DNA of 43,635 bases, taken from the NCBI GenBank assembly GCA_900763685.1, contig CAAFLF010000006.1, positions 1-43,635 on the forward strand, in the 5' to 3' direction. The DNA comes from an uncultured Oscillospiraceae bacterium. GTDB lineage: Bacteria > Bacillota > Clostridia > Oscillospirales > Oscillospiraceae. Positions 1 to 7,706 of this stretch are shown here, piece after piece; positions within the stretch are counted from its first letter, which is position 1; every line of letters starts with the position of its first letter. Position numbers and translations under genes: made by a program. The notes beneath the pieces were generated by a model. The model made no database searches. It was not told where the DNA came from and worked only from the letters and a program-made list of their open reading frames with translations.

Positions 1-1
1 A

Positions 2-376
2 GCAGGGCGGCGTGTACCGATCACCAGACCCTTTCAATGCTACCGTATGCGGGCATCGGCAAAGGAGCGGACAACGGAGGCGTTCCGAAACAGCTTCGGA
101 TTGCCAACTGACCCTTTTCCCACTCTGTTAGCCAGCGCGGTAAGTCCCTTTACCTTTTGGTATGAGGACGATCCTGCCGGGGGCTGTGTCCGCTTTCCCA
201 CGGAAAGAGAATGTGAACGTCTCATGGGGCTGCCGGAGGGCTGGACAAAGTGCGGCGCGGATGGTGAGGAAATCCTGTCCGCCCACCGTTACCGGGCGCT
301 GGGAAATGCTATCGCGCTGCCCTGCGCCGAGTACATTGTGCGCGGCATATACGATGTTCTGACAAGGAGGTGCTGA
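2..376 (+). CDS. DNA (cytosine-5-) methyltransferase, C-terminal part (5' end outside window)
   Basis: The frame is open to the left edge and ends with TGA at 374-376, so this is the last 124 residues of a longer protein. It carries the C-terminal features of C5 cytosine DNA methyltransferases: the stretch TERECERLMGLPEGWT, typical of motif IX, then RYRALGNAIALPCAEYIV, which fits motif X that closes the SAM pocket. The catalytic Pro-Cys loop lies upstream and is not visible. Such orphan enzymes methylate cytosine in a short DNA target and are common cargo of phages and conjugative elements. By eye the first 370 bases are clearly less GC-rich than the flanking genes, which fits foreign origin. 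A strong ribosome binding site overlaps its 3' end and serves the next reading frame. The family call is good. The element type is unknown. Confidence 0.75.
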   Translation, partial: AGRRVPITRPFQCYRMRASAKERTTEAFRNSFGLPTDPFPTLLASAVSPFTFWYEDDPAGGCVRFPTERECERLMGLPEGWTKCGADGEEILSAHRYRALGNAIALPCAEYIVRGIYDVLTRRC

Positions 377-378
377 AA

Positions 379-399
379 ATGTCATCCCTGTTTGAAGCC
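379..399 (+). pseudogene. First codons of a second mobile-element-type gene, cut at the junction
   Basis: AAGGAGG at 364-370 sits nine bases before ATG 379, a near-ideal start signal, so a real gene probably begins here (MSSLFEAY...). The frame stays open to 603. From about position 400, however, it reads antisense through a methyltransferase gene on the other strand and no longer looks like protein. I take only the first several codons as genuine. The product cannot be identified from so few residues. Confidence 0.4.
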
Positions 400-405
400 T
401 ACATT
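388..405. other. Breakpoint between foreign-looking DNA and host operon
   Basis: Two genes on opposite strands are both interrupted within these bases: the plus-strand gene starting at 379 and the minus-strand methyltransferase ending at 399. Base composition also changes here. No inverted repeat, target-site duplication or recombinase gene is visible on the side that can be read. It could be a mobile-element end, a deletion scar or an assembly join. Confidence 0.5.
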
Positions 406-899
406 TGCCGGATATCCGCCTGGTTTAGGTACATGGTGAGGCCCTCGAGGATGACGAGGATGGGGGCGTCCTTCTCCGCGATCGCGGCGCCCCAGTCGTC
501 CATGGCGGACATGGCGATCTGGGTGACGGCGCCGCTCTCCGGCAGCAGGCGCCGCCGGACGGCCATGGTCTCCGGCAGGTCCAGGTTATACCAGTGGGCG
601 TAGCCCGTCATCCGGCAGCAGCGGGTGTCCAGCCCGCAGGCGATGTTCACCACCACGGTGCCGGGATGCTGACGGAGCCAGTCTCCCACCAGCTTATCCA
701 GCACCAGGGTCCGGGCGATGACGCCGCTCCGCATGGCGGTATCCTTCTCGGCGAGGGAGAAGTCGTAGTCCAGCCGGGCGATGAGCTCCTCCGCCTTCTT
801 ATCCCGGATGACGCCCCAGCCCCGGGACTCCCGGGCACGGGCGTAGAGGGTCTGCAGAATGGTCTCCGGTACGCCGGAGAGGGTGATCTTTTCAGGCAT
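399..899 (-). pseudogene. Class I SAM-dependent methyltransferase, LCMT/PCMT-like, 3'-truncated
   Basis: The 166 visible residues match the N-terminal half to two-thirds of leucine-carboxyl-methyltransferase-like (Pfam LCMT type) enzymes. VVNIACGLDTR is the SAM-binding loop with the GLDTR signature. NLDLPETMAVRRRLLPE is the following acidic strand and helix, and VILEGLTMYLN is the next core strand. Family members are usually about 260-300 residues, so roughly 100 C-terminal residues are missing. The stop at 399 arises where the sequence changes to foreign-looking DNA. I chose ATG 899 because it overlaps the stop of the upstream gene by eight bases (ATGCCTGA); a TTG two codons earlier is also open. 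It is the third gene of a minus-strand operon. The substrate is unknown; bacterial members of this family act on small molecules or polyketide-like products. It is probably inactive as it stands. Confidence 0.7.
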
Positions 900-1599
900 T
901 CTCAATTCCTCCCTTGACGGTTCGATTGGCGGAAAGGGCGCTGGCCAGCATCCATAAAAGCAGCGCCGCGTTGCCGGAGCCCTGGCTCAGCACGAAGTCC
1001 CAGGTGGAGATCTCCGCCCCCAGGGCCTGCCGGAGGTCCGGGATGCCGGCGAAGACGATCTGCCAGACCAGCATGTGGACGAGGGCCATTTTTCGGGGCA
1101 GGATGGAGCGCCCGGAGGCCACCGCCCAGAAGCTGGCGAGGATCAGAACGATCATGCCGAGGTACGGCAGGATCAGCGCCGCCGTGAGGCGCTGGTACTG
1201 GCCCAGGACCAGGGCCGCCGTCTCCTCCCGGCCCAGGAGGGGGCCTAAGGTGCTGGTCCAGTCCGCGAGGCTGCCGATGAGGAGGTGGATGACCCCGGCG
1301 GAGCTGACATAGACCGCGCCGGAGATGGTGATGAGCCAGCGGAGCCTCCGGCACTCCGGCCGGATCTGGGCGCGGGCGGCCCGGACAGTGAAGTAACTGA
1401 GAGCCATGCCCAGGACCCCGGTCCCCAGCAGCAGCGGCAGGCGCCAGGCGGGGTAGCTGCCGCTGAGGTAGGCCTCCCGCAGGAAGAGGCCGCTGTCCCC
1501 GGCGCTGGCGGGGATGACGCTGAGGCAGAGGTCCCCCACCAGCATCAGAGCGCCGCTGAGGACGCCCAGGAGGCAGTCCCTCCGATAGCTGTTTTTCAT
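892..1599 (-). CDS. Multi-pass membrane protein of unknown function
   Basis: This is a 235-residue, strongly hydrophobic protein with about six predicted membrane segments, near residues 8-28, 52-72, 86-106, 135-160, 170-188 and 208-224. The first carries a Gly-Asp pair inside the membrane (LVGDLCLSV), and a later one has a buried His (VIHLLIG). The layout resembles clostridial multi-pass proteins that I believe are grouped as DUF6796, but I could not verify this. Its ATG overlaps the stop of the upstream methyltransferase (ATGA), and its own stop overlaps the start of the next methyltransferase. The three genes are therefore translationally coupled. The tight coupling suggests the membrane protein works with the methyltransferases, for example as partner or exporter. 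That is inference. Confidence 0.65.
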   Translation of the reverse strand: MKNSYRRDCLLGVLSGALMLVGDLCLSVIPASAGDSGLFLREAYLSGSYPAWRLPLLLGTGVLGMALSYFTVRAARAQIRPECRRLRWLITISGAVYVSSAGVIHLLIGSLADWTSTLGPLLGREETAALVLGQYQRLTAALILPYLGMIVLILASFWAVASGRSILPRKMALVHMLVWQIVFAGIPDLRQALGAEISTWDFVLSQGSGNAALLLWMLASALSANRTVKGGIENA

Positions 1600-2297
1600 C
1601 CGGCCTCCTCCTTCCGGCAGACGAACCAGGCGATGCTTTTGAGATTGCCCACCTGGGCGCTGGCGTACATCCCGGAGAGCCGACGGCGCAGGCTCTCCAC
1701 GGTCTCGTAGGGCGGGGTGAAGAAGTGCTTGGGCTGGTAGAGGCGGCGGATGAACTGGTCCGTCCGCGGATGCTCCCCCTCCACATAGAAGCAGCCGCAG
1801 AAGACGCCGCCGGGTTTCAGGACCCGGAAGGTCTCCCGGTAGGCGGTCTCCTTGTCCGGGAAGGCGTGGAAGCCGTTCAGGGAGAGGACGGCGTCAAAGC
1901 TCCCGTCCGGGAAGGGGAGAGCCCCCACATCCCCCTGCTGAAAACGGACGTTGGAAAGGCCCAGGCGCTGGGCCTTCTCCCGGGCCTGGGCCATCATGTC
2001 CGGGGAGTAGTCGAGACAGGTGATCTCCGCCTGGGGGAGGGTCTGGTAGAGGGGCATGGTGAGGATGCCCGTCCCCACCGGGACCTCCAGGAGCCTGCCG
2101 GAGAAGCCCTCCGGGATGCCGGAGAGGGCTCGCTCCAGGTAGGCGTCGCACTCCGCCTTGTCCATGTCCCAGACCAGGCGGCAGACTGCCCTCCCCGGTC
2201 CGGTGGAGCAGGTGATCATCCCGTCGTAGAAGCTGCCGCTTCCCGTCAGGCGGTAGGCGTTTCGGCTGTTTTCCTTTCGGCTCGCGGTGCTTGGCAT
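1596..2297 (-). CDS. Class I SAM-dependent methyltransferase (UbiE/Methyltransf_11 type)
   Basis: This 233-residue protein has the full Rossmann methyltransferase core. LLEVPVGTGILT is motif I, which binds SAM. CLDYSPDMMAQA holds the acidic residue for the ribose, FQQGDVGALPFPDGSFDAV is the motif II/III region, and RVLKPGGVFCG is the post-core signature of UbiE-like enzymes. VPVGTG replaces the commoner VGCGTG, a tolerated variant. The start at 2297 has AAGGAGG eight bases upstream. It is the first gene of a three-gene operon and its stop overlaps the membrane protein start by four bases. A consensus promoter lies about 120 bases upstream, and the leader between holds two hairpins. The substrate cannot be told from sequence; this fold methylates small molecules, lipids or quinones. 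Confidence 0.8.
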   Translation of the reverse strand: MPSTASRKENSRNAYRLTGSGSFYDGMITCSTGPGRAVCRLVWDMDKAECDAYLERALSGIPEGFSGRLLEVPVGTGILTMPLYQTLPQAEITCLDYSPDMMAQAREKAQRLGLSNVRFQQGDVGALPFPDGSFDAVLSLNGFHAFPDKETAYRETFRVLKPGGVFCGCFYVEGEHPRTDQFIRRLYQPKHFFTPPYETVESLRRRLSGMYASAQVGNLKSIAWFVCRKEEAG

Positions 2298-2320
2298 GGA
2301 AGTCCCTCCTTGTGTTCCCT

Positions 2321-2346
2321 CGTTGGTTAGCGAAGACTAACTAACG
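2321..2346. promoter_or_regulatory. 26-bp inverted repeat in the leader of the methyltransferase operon
   Basis: CGTTGGTTAG at 2321-2330 and CTAACTAACG at 2337-2346 form ten-base arms with one mismatch and a six-base spacer. The repeat lies 24 bases before the start codon of the gene at 1596-2297 and downstream of its promoter. It could be an operator for a dimeric repressor or an RNA stem near the ribosome binding site. The TTAG/CTAA arms recall DtxR/IdeR-type iron boxes (TTAGGTTAG-CTAACCTAA), but the spacer is longer than in that consensus. Confidence 0.6.
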
Positions 2347-2358
2347 GGGCTTGGAAAA

Positions 2359-2375
2359 GCCGCCTTGCCGGCGGC
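2359..2375 (-). repeat. GC-rich leader hairpin
   Basis: GCCGCC and GGCGGC arms enclose a five-base loop in the transcribed leader of the methyltransferase operon. There is no U-run, so it is not a terminator. Together with the inverted repeat at 2321-2346 it makes a structured leader of unknown role. Confidence 0.4.
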
Positions 2376-2415
2376 CCAGCGCCGGGGATCTGACCCGAAC
2401 GCTTCAACCAGTCAT

Positions 2416-2444
2416 ATTATAGGAAAGCGGCGGGGCGCTGTCAA
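2416..2444 (-). promoter_or_regulatory. Consensus sigma-A promoter of the methyltransferase operon
   Basis: Read on the minus strand, TTGACA (2444-2439) is followed by a 17-base spacer and TATAAT (2421-2416), a perfect match to the housekeeping consensus. The start of transcription should be near 2409, giving a leader of about 110 bases. A perfect promoter on an accessory operon suggests that expression is held down by a repressor or leader element. Confidence 0.85.
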
Positions 2445-2540
2445 GGCGCGGGCAGTGAAAAAATGACAGTTTTTCCGCCCTTTTCGGCGCTTTTCCCGGG
2501 GGAAAGGGGCAAAGGGGCTCCCGCCGCCGGGAAAAGGGAA

Positions 2541-2563
2541 GCGGGAGCGCCGGGCGCTCCCGC
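2541..2563 (-). terminator. Hairpin terminator after brnQ
   Basis: Perfect ten-base arms, GCGGGAGCGC and GCGCTCCCGC, enclose a three-base loop twenty bases after the brnQ stop. The tail on the minus strand (TTCCCTTTTC) is only moderately U-rich. Confidence 0.65.
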
Positions 2564-2583
2564 TGTTTCGCTGGGAAGGGAAT

Positions 2584-3942
2584 TTACTTTCCAGCCCGCT
2601 TGCCGCCCCGGAGGAAGTGGATGCCGAGGCCGATGACGAGGCCCAGGAGGGCGGGGCAGACCCAGCCGAGGCCAAGCTCCGCCAGGGGCAGGGTCTCCTT
2701 CACGACGGCCAGGAAGCCGTCCAGACGGCAGGCGGCCCGGAGGCCGTCCGGCAGGGTCCGCAGGAGGTCGTAGACGGCGCCCACCAGGGTGAAGGTGGTG
2801 ACGGAGACGTAGACCGCCCGGTCGTGGCCGAAGAGGCGGCCGGTGAGGCTCAGCAGGATCAGGGTGATGGAGAGGGGGTAGAGGAACATCAGCACCGGCA
2901 CGGAGTAGCTGATGATGGCGCTGAGCCCCAGGTTGGAGAAGAGGAGGGAGACCAGGGTGAAGATGACGGCCCAGGCCCGGTAAGAGGGTCCCTTGGGGAA
3001 AAGGCCGGAGAAGGTCTCAGAACAGCTGGTGATGAGGCCCACGGCGGTCTTCAGGCAGGCAAGGGTCACGGTGGTGGCCAGGATCAGGAGGCCCGCCCCG
3101 CCGAGATAGTGCTGGGCGATCTGGGCCAGGGCGACGCCGCCGTTGGCGGAGGTCTCAAAGAGCCCCCGGCTCTGGACGCCCACCAGGGTCACGGCCAGGT
3201 AGATGACGCCCATGAGGAGGCAGCTGAAAACGCCGGACTTCACGGTGGTGACCGCCACGGCGTCGGCGTCCTCCACGCCCAGGCCCCGGATCACCTGCAC
3301 CACCACGATGCCGAAGGCCAGGCTCGCCAGGGCGTCCATGGTGTTGTAGCCCTCCAGAAAGCCGGTGAAGAAGGGCTGGCTCTCGTAGCCGCCGCTGGGG
3401 GCGATATCCGCCACCGCCGCGGCGGGATGGAGCAGGGCGACGACCACCAGGATGCCCAGGAAGACCAGGAAGCAGGGCGTCAGCACCCGGCCCACCCAGG
3501 TGAGGATCTTCCCTGGCCAGAGGGAGAAGAGCAGCGCCGCTGCGAAGAAGGCCAGGGTGAAGAGCAGGAGGAAGAGCCGGGTATTCCCCGCCGGCAGGAC
3601 CTGCTCCAGCCCCACGGTGAAGGAGGTGGTGGCGCAGCGGGGGATGGCGAAGAAGGGCCCGATGGTGAGGTAGAGGAGGCAGGTGAAAAAGAGGGAGTAG
3701 GGCTTGCCGATCTGGCTGCCCAGCTCGTAAAGGCCGCCGCTGCGGGAGATGCCGAGAGCCGCCACGCCCAGAAGGGGCAGGCCCACGGCGGTGATCAGCA
3801 GGCCCAGGAAAGCGGGCCACATGGCGCTGCCCGCCAGCTGCCCCAGGTGGACGGGGAAGATCAGGTTGCCGGCGCCGAAAAACATGCCGAAGAGCATGAT
3901 GGCGACGGAGGCGTACTCCTGGATGGATAGTTTCTTCTTCAT
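2584..3942 (-). CDS. brnQ: Branched-chain amino acid:cation symporter (LIVCS family)
   Basis: This 452-residue integral membrane protein with about twelve membrane segments matches the BrnQ family, which imports leucine, isoleucine and valine with Na+ or H+. The N-terminus is typical: a short basic start, then MLFGMFFGAGNLIFPVHLG, the best conserved stretch of the family. The length is normal (430-450). ATG 3942 has AAGGAG nine bases upstream. It stands alone between its own promoter at 3997-4025 and a terminator at 2541-2563, so it is monocistronic. The leader is only about 50 bases, too short for a T-box. The family assignment is firm. The exact preference among the three amino acids cannot be read from sequence. 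Confidence 0.93.
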   Translation of the reverse strand: MKKKLSIQEYASVAIMLFGMFFGAGNLIFPVHLGQLAGSAMWPAFLGLLITAVGLPLLGVAALGISRSGGLYELGSQIGKPYSLFFTCLLYLTIGPFFAIPRCATTSFTVGLEQVLPAGNTRLFLLLFTLAFFAAALLFSLWPGKILTWVGRVLTPCFLVFLGILVVVALLHPAAAVADIAPSGGYESQPFFTGFLEGYNTMDALASLAFGIVVVQVIRGLGVEDADAVAVTTVKSGVFSCLLMGVIYLAVTLVGVQSRGLFETSANGGVALAQIAQHYLGGAGLLILATTVTLACLKTAVGLITSCSETFSGLFPKGPSYRAWAVIFTLVSLLFSNLGLSAIISYSVPVLMFLYPLSITLILLSLTGRLFGHDRAVYVSVTTFTLVGAVYDLLRTLPDGLRAACRLDGFLAVVKETLPLAELGLGWVCPALLGLVIGLGIHFLRGGKRAGK

Positions 3943-3996
3943 GGCGAACTCCTTTTGCGCAAGGGCGGTCCCGCTTGCGTGTGTGATTAGCTCAGA

Positions 3997-4025
3997 ATTA
4001 TAACACTTCCCGCCCCGGGACGCAA
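3997..4025 (-). promoter_or_regulatory. Likely sigma-A promoter of brnQ
   Basis: On the minus strand a perfect TATAAT (4002-3997) is preceded, after 17 bases, by the weaker -35 TTGCGT (4025-4020). Confidence 0.6.
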
Positions 4026-4045
4026 GGGAAAACGGCGAGAAAGGG

Positions 4046-4092
4046 CGAAAAAGCGTCCCGCCCCCCCGGCGGGGGACGGGACGCTTTTTCGC
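4046..4092. terminator. Bidirectional terminator between ABC exporter and brnQ
   Basis: AAGCGTCCCG and CGGGACGCTT arms flank a C/G-rich inner stem. There are five T residues on each strand after the stem. It ends the ABC exporter operon on the minus strand. It could also stop antisense reading from the other direction. Confidence 0.85.
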
Positions 4093-4108
4093 TGTCCTTG
4101 GGGGAGGG

Positions 4109-5857
4109 TCATGCGGGCTGGAACTGGCTCTTGTAGAGCGCGGCGTAGAAGCCGCTGGCGGAGAGCAGGTCCTCGTGCCGGCCCTGCTCCACGATCTGCC
4201 CGTCCCGCATCACAAGGATGAGGTCGGCGTCCCGGATGGTGGAGAGGCGGTGGGCCACCACGAAGCTGGTGCGCCCCTCCATGAGGGTGTCGAAGGCCTG
4301 CTGGATCTGGACCTCCGTCCGTGTGTCGATGCTGGAGGTGGCCTCGTCCAGGATCAGCATGGGGGGACGGCAGAGCATCACCCGGGCGATGCAGAGGAGC
4401 TGGCGCTGGCCCTGGCTGAGGCTCTCCTCCGTGAGGACGGTGTCAAGGCCCTGGGGGAGGCGCTGGATGAAGTCCCAGCTGTGGGCCGCCTTGGCGGCCC
4501 GGATGATCTCCTGGTCCGTGGCCTCCGGGCGGCCGAAGGCGATGTTCTCCCGGACGGTGCCCCGCTTGATCCAGGTCTCCTGCAGCACCATGCCGAAGCT
4601 GCCCCGGAGGGCGTGACGGGAGAGGGCGGTGGTGGGCACGCCGTCCACGGCGATGCTGCCGCCCTTGAGGTCATAGAAGCGCAGGATGAGGTTGATAAGG
4701 GTGGTCTTGCCGCAGCCGGTGGGCCCCACGATGGCTACCCGCTTGCCCGGCTCCACCGGCAGGGTGAAGTGCTGGATCAGGGGGCGGCTCTCATCGTAGC
4801 AGAAGGAGACGTCGTTGAAATCCACCCGGCCCCGGACGCTTGTGAGCTGGCCTTGGGCGTCCGGGCTCTCCTCCGGCTCGTCCAGCAGGGCGAAGATCCG
4901 GGAGGCGCAGGCGAGGGCGTTCTGGAACTCCGTCACCACGGAGCTGATGTCGTTGAAGGGCTTCATATACTGGTTGGCGTAGGCCAGGAGCACCGAGAGC
5001 CCGCCCACGGTGAGGCTGCCGCCGGGGATCAGCAGCACGCCCACCAGGGCCACGCCAGCGTAGATGACGCTGTTGACGAAGCGGGTGCAGGGGTTGGTGA
5101 TGCTGCTGTAGAAGACCGCCTGCTGGCCGCACTTGACGAGCTCGTCGTTGATCTCGGCGAAGCGCTGGGAGGAGCGCTTCTCATAGCCGAAGGCATTCAC
5201 CACCTTCTGCCCGCCGATCATCTCGTCGATGAGGGCGGTCTGGCGGCCCCGGATCTCGCTCTGCTGCCGGAAGAGGCGGAAGGAGCGGGAGGAGAGGAAG
5301 CGGGCCACGAGAAAGCTCAGGGGCGTCAGCAGCACCACGAGGAGGGAGACGGGGACATTCTTGGAGAACATGAAGACCAGGGTCACCGCCACCGTCAGAA
5401 TACCGGAGAAGAGCTGGGTGAAGCCCAGGAGCAGGCCGTCCGAGAGGACATCCGTGTCGGCGACGACCCGGCTCACGATGTCGCCGGAGCTGTGGCCGTC
5501 CAGATAGGAGAGGGGGAGGCGCTGGATGTGCCGGATGGCCCGGGAGCGGATGTCCTGCACGACGCGGTAGGTCATGCGGTTATTGAGAAGGCCCATGCCC
5601 CAGGTACAGAGCCCCGCCGTCCCGGCGCAGACCAGGACCCGCCGGAGGCAGTCCCACATGGCGGCGTAGTCCACCTTTCCGGCGGCCACGACGGTGTCGA
5701 TGGCGTCACCGAAGAGGATGGGGACATAGAGCTGCAGGATCACCGACCCGGCGGTGAGGATCAGGCTCGCCAGCAGGGCGACCCAGCGCTTGCCGATGAA
5801 GGGCAGCAGCCGCTTCATGGCGCCGATGTCGCTTTGGCTCAATTTCTTCGCTTTCAT
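4109..5857 (-). CDS. ABC exporter half-transporter, catalytic-site subunit (MdlB-like)
   Basis: This 582-residue protein has a six-helix exporter domain (about residues 20-320) fused to an ATPase domain (about 345-582). The nucleotide motifs are Walker A GPTGCGKTTLIN, signature LSQGQRQLL, Walker B MLILDEATSSID with the catalytic Glu, and the switch His in VAHRLSTIRDAD. It overlaps the upstream exporter gene by four bases, and the two should form a heterodimer. The signature here is LSQGQ rather than LSGGQ. In heterodimeric exporters of the TM287/288 and BmrCD type, the altered signature sits in the subunit that keeps the catalytic Glu, as here. Likely substrates are drugs, peptides or lipids, but none can be named. 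A terminator follows at 4046-4092. Confidence 0.9.
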   Translation of the reverse strand: MKAKKLSQSDIGAMKRLLPFIGKRWVALLASLILTAGSVILQLYVPILFGDAIDTVVAAGKVDYAAMWDCLRRVLVCAGTAGLCTWGMGLLNNRMTYRVVQDIRSRAIRHIQRLPLSYLDGHSSGDIVSRVVADTDVLSDGLLLGFTQLFSGILTVAVTLVFMFSKNVPVSLLVVLLTPLSFLVARFLSSRSFRLFRQQSEIRGRQTALIDEMIGGQKVVNAFGYEKRSSQRFAEINDELVKCGQQAVFYSSITNPCTRFVNSVIYAGVALVGVLLIPGGSLTVGGLSVLLAYANQYMKPFNDISSVVTEFQNALACASRIFALLDEPEESPDAQGQLTSVRGRVDFNDVSFCYDESRPLIQHFTLPVEPGKRVAIVGPTGCGKTTLINLILRFYDLKGGSIAVDGVPTTALSRHALRGSFGMVLQETWIKRGTVRENIAFGRPEATDQEIIRAAKAAHSWDFIQRLPQGLDTVLTEESLSQGQRQLLCIARVMLCRPPMLILDEATSSIDTRTEVQIQQAFDTLMEGRTSFVVAHRLSTIRDADLILVMRDGQIVEQGRHEDLLSASGFYAALYKSQFQPA

Positions 5858-7581
5858 GCCTGCGCCTCCTTCCCCTGGGGCCGTTCCTCCGGGAACTGGG
5901 ACCAGTAGATCTCCTGATAGACCGGGCAGGTCTTCATTAAGATGTCATGGTCGCCCCAGCCGGCGAGGCGGCCGTTGTCCAGCACCAGGATGCTGCCCGC
6001 CTGCCGGACGCAGGCGACCCGCTGGGAGACCAGGAACGTGGTGCTCTGGAGGCTCCGGATGGACCGGCGCAGGGCGGCGTCCGTCGCGAAGTCCAGGGCG
6101 CTGGAGCTGTCGTCCAGGATCAGGATCTCCGGCTCCTTCACGAGAGCCCGGGCGATGGTGAGCCGCTGGCGCTGGCCGCCGGAGAGGTTGCGGCCGTTCT
6201 GCTCCAGGAGGAAGTCCAGCCCGCCGGGCTTGCCCACCACCACCTCCTTCGCCTGGGCCAGGGTCAGGGCCCGCCAGAGCCGCTCGTCCGAGGCGGCCTC
6301 ACGGCCCCAGAGGAGGTTTTCCCGGATGCTGCCCTGGAAGAGCTGGGAGCGCTGGGGCACCACGCCCACCTTCTCCCGGAGGGTATCCTGGGGGAGGGAG
6401 CGGACATCCTGGCCGTCCAGCAGGACGGAGCCGGAAGTGGCGTCGTAAAACCGGGGGATGAGGTCCACGAGAGTGCTCTTGCCGCTGCCGGTGCCGCCGA
6501 TGACGCCGATGGTGTCCCCCGGCTTCGCCGCGAAGGAGACGCCGCTGAGGCTGGGGGCGCCAGCCCCCTGATAGGTGAAGCTCACATCCCGGAACTCCAC
6601 GGCGGCAGCGCCCTGGGGGGCGGCCTCCGCCTGGGCGGGATAGGTCATGCCGGGCTCCACCGCCAGGATGGCGGCGGCCCGCTTGGCGCAGGCCAGGGAT
6701 TTATTCAAGGTGATGATGAGGGAGGCCAGCTTGATGAGCTCCACGATGATCTGGAGCATGTAGTTATAGAGGGCAACTACCTCACCCTGCTGGAAAACGC
6801 CAAGGTCCACCTGGCCGGCGGCTACCCGGATCAGCGCCACGGCGCCCAGGTTGATGAGGACGTAGGTGAGGGGGTTCATGAGAGCCGAGATCCGGCCCAC
6901 AAAGAGGTTGAGCTTCGTGAGGGCCCGGTTGCTGGCCTCGAAGTCCGAGACGGACTGCTCCTCCCGGCAGAAGGCCCGGATCACCCGGACGCCGGTGAGG
7001 TTTTCCCGGGTCTCCGCCGTGACGCGGTCCAGCCCCGCCTGGACCTTGCCGAAAAGCGGGATGCTGATGAGCATGATGCCGAAGACCACGGCGAAGAGGA
7101 CGGGGATGGTGACGGCGAAGACCAGGGCGCTGCGGAAGTCGATGGTGAAGGCCATCACCATGGCGCCCAGGACGATGAAGGGGCTTCGCAGCAGGAGGCG
7201 GAGGCCGAGGTTGAGGCCGTTCTGCACCTGGTTGATGTCGTCTGAGAGGCGGGTGATGAGGGTGTCGCTCCCCAGGCGGTCCAGCTCCGTGTAGGAGAGG
7301 GACTGGATGTGGTCAAAGAGGGCCTGGCGGAGGGCGCCGGAGAAGCCCACGCTGGCCTTGGCCGCGAAGTACTGGGCCAGGATGCTGCATCCCAGGCCCA
7401 CCGCCGCCATGGCGATGAGGCCGGCGAAGCAGAGGTAGACGGTCCGCCCGCCGCCGGCGTTGATCATCCGGGCCACCACCAGAGGCACCAGCAGGTCGAA
7501 AAGCGCCTCCAGGAGCTTGAAAAGCGGGGCCAGGATACTCTCCTTCCGATAGGGTCTTAAATAGGCCGCGAGGGCGCGCAT
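5854..7581 (-). CDS. ABC exporter half-transporter, degenerate-site subunit (MdlA-like)
   Basis: This 575-residue exporter half has six membrane helices (about residues 15-310) and an ATPase domain. Walker A is GGTGSGKSTLVDL and the signature is a normal LSGGQRQRL. Walker B reads ILILDDSSSALD, with Asp in place of the catalytic Glu, and the switch position is Gln in FLVSQRVACV instead of His. Both changes mark the degenerate nucleotide site of heterodimeric exporters. I chose ATG 7581 (MRALAAYLRPYRK), with AAGGGAG eight bases upstream. An earlier frame start at 7635 adds 18 residues without a good ribosome site. It is first in a two-gene operon with the gene at 4109-5857 and divergent from a LysR regulator, which may control it. 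Confidence 0.9.
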   Translation of the reverse strand: MRALAAYLRPYRKESILAPLFKLLEALFDLLVPLVVARMINAGGGRTVYLCFAGLIAMAAVGLGCSILAQYFAAKASVGFSGALRQALFDHIQSLSYTELDRLGSDTLITRLSDDINQVQNGLNLGLRLLLRSPFIVLGAMVMAFTIDFRSALVFAVTIPVLFAVVFGIMLISIPLFGKVQAGLDRVTAETRENLTGVRVIRAFCREEQSVSDFEASNRALTKLNLFVGRISALMNPLTYVLINLGAVALIRVAAGQVDLGVFQQGEVVALYNYMLQIIVELIKLASLIITLNKSLACAKRAAAILAVEPGMTYPAQAEAAPQGAAAVEFRDVSFTYQGAGAPSLSGVSFAAKPGDTIGVIGGTGSGKSTLVDLIPRFYDATSGSVLLDGQDVRSLPQDTLREKVGVVPQRSQLFQGSIRENLLWGREAASDERLWRALTLAQAKEVVVGKPGGLDFLLEQNGRNLSGGQRQRLTIARALVKEPEILILDDSSSALDFATDAALRRSIRSLQSTTFLVSQRVACVRQAGSILVLDNGRLAGWGDHDILMKTCPVYQEIYWSQFPEERPQGKEAQA

Positions 7582-7606
7582 GGGTATCTCTCCCTTTCGT
7601 TTTTTC

Positions 7607-7635
7607 TTGACAGCCACAGGATAACACGTTACCAT
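7607..7635 (+). promoter_or_regulatory. Likely promoter of the LysR gene, in a divergent control region
   Basis: TTGACA at 7607-7612, then 17 bases and TACCAT at 7630-7635. The 125 bases between the LysR gene and the exporter must hold both promoters. A small CCAT-N5-ATGG inverted repeat overlaps the -10 (about 7632-7644) and could be part of a LysR site. I could not place a convincing exporter promoter. Confidence 0.5.
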
Positions 7636-7706
7636 GCAATATGGATAGTATGGTTTTTGTTGTTTGCCGATATGTTTTTTGTATCACGAAGAAAGGAGGC
7701 CGCGGC

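Noticed and set aside
3942..4030. Leucine T-box or riboswitch before brnQ
   Set aside because: The mapped promoter leaves only about 50 bases of leader, too short for a T-box, and no specifier or T-box sequence is present.
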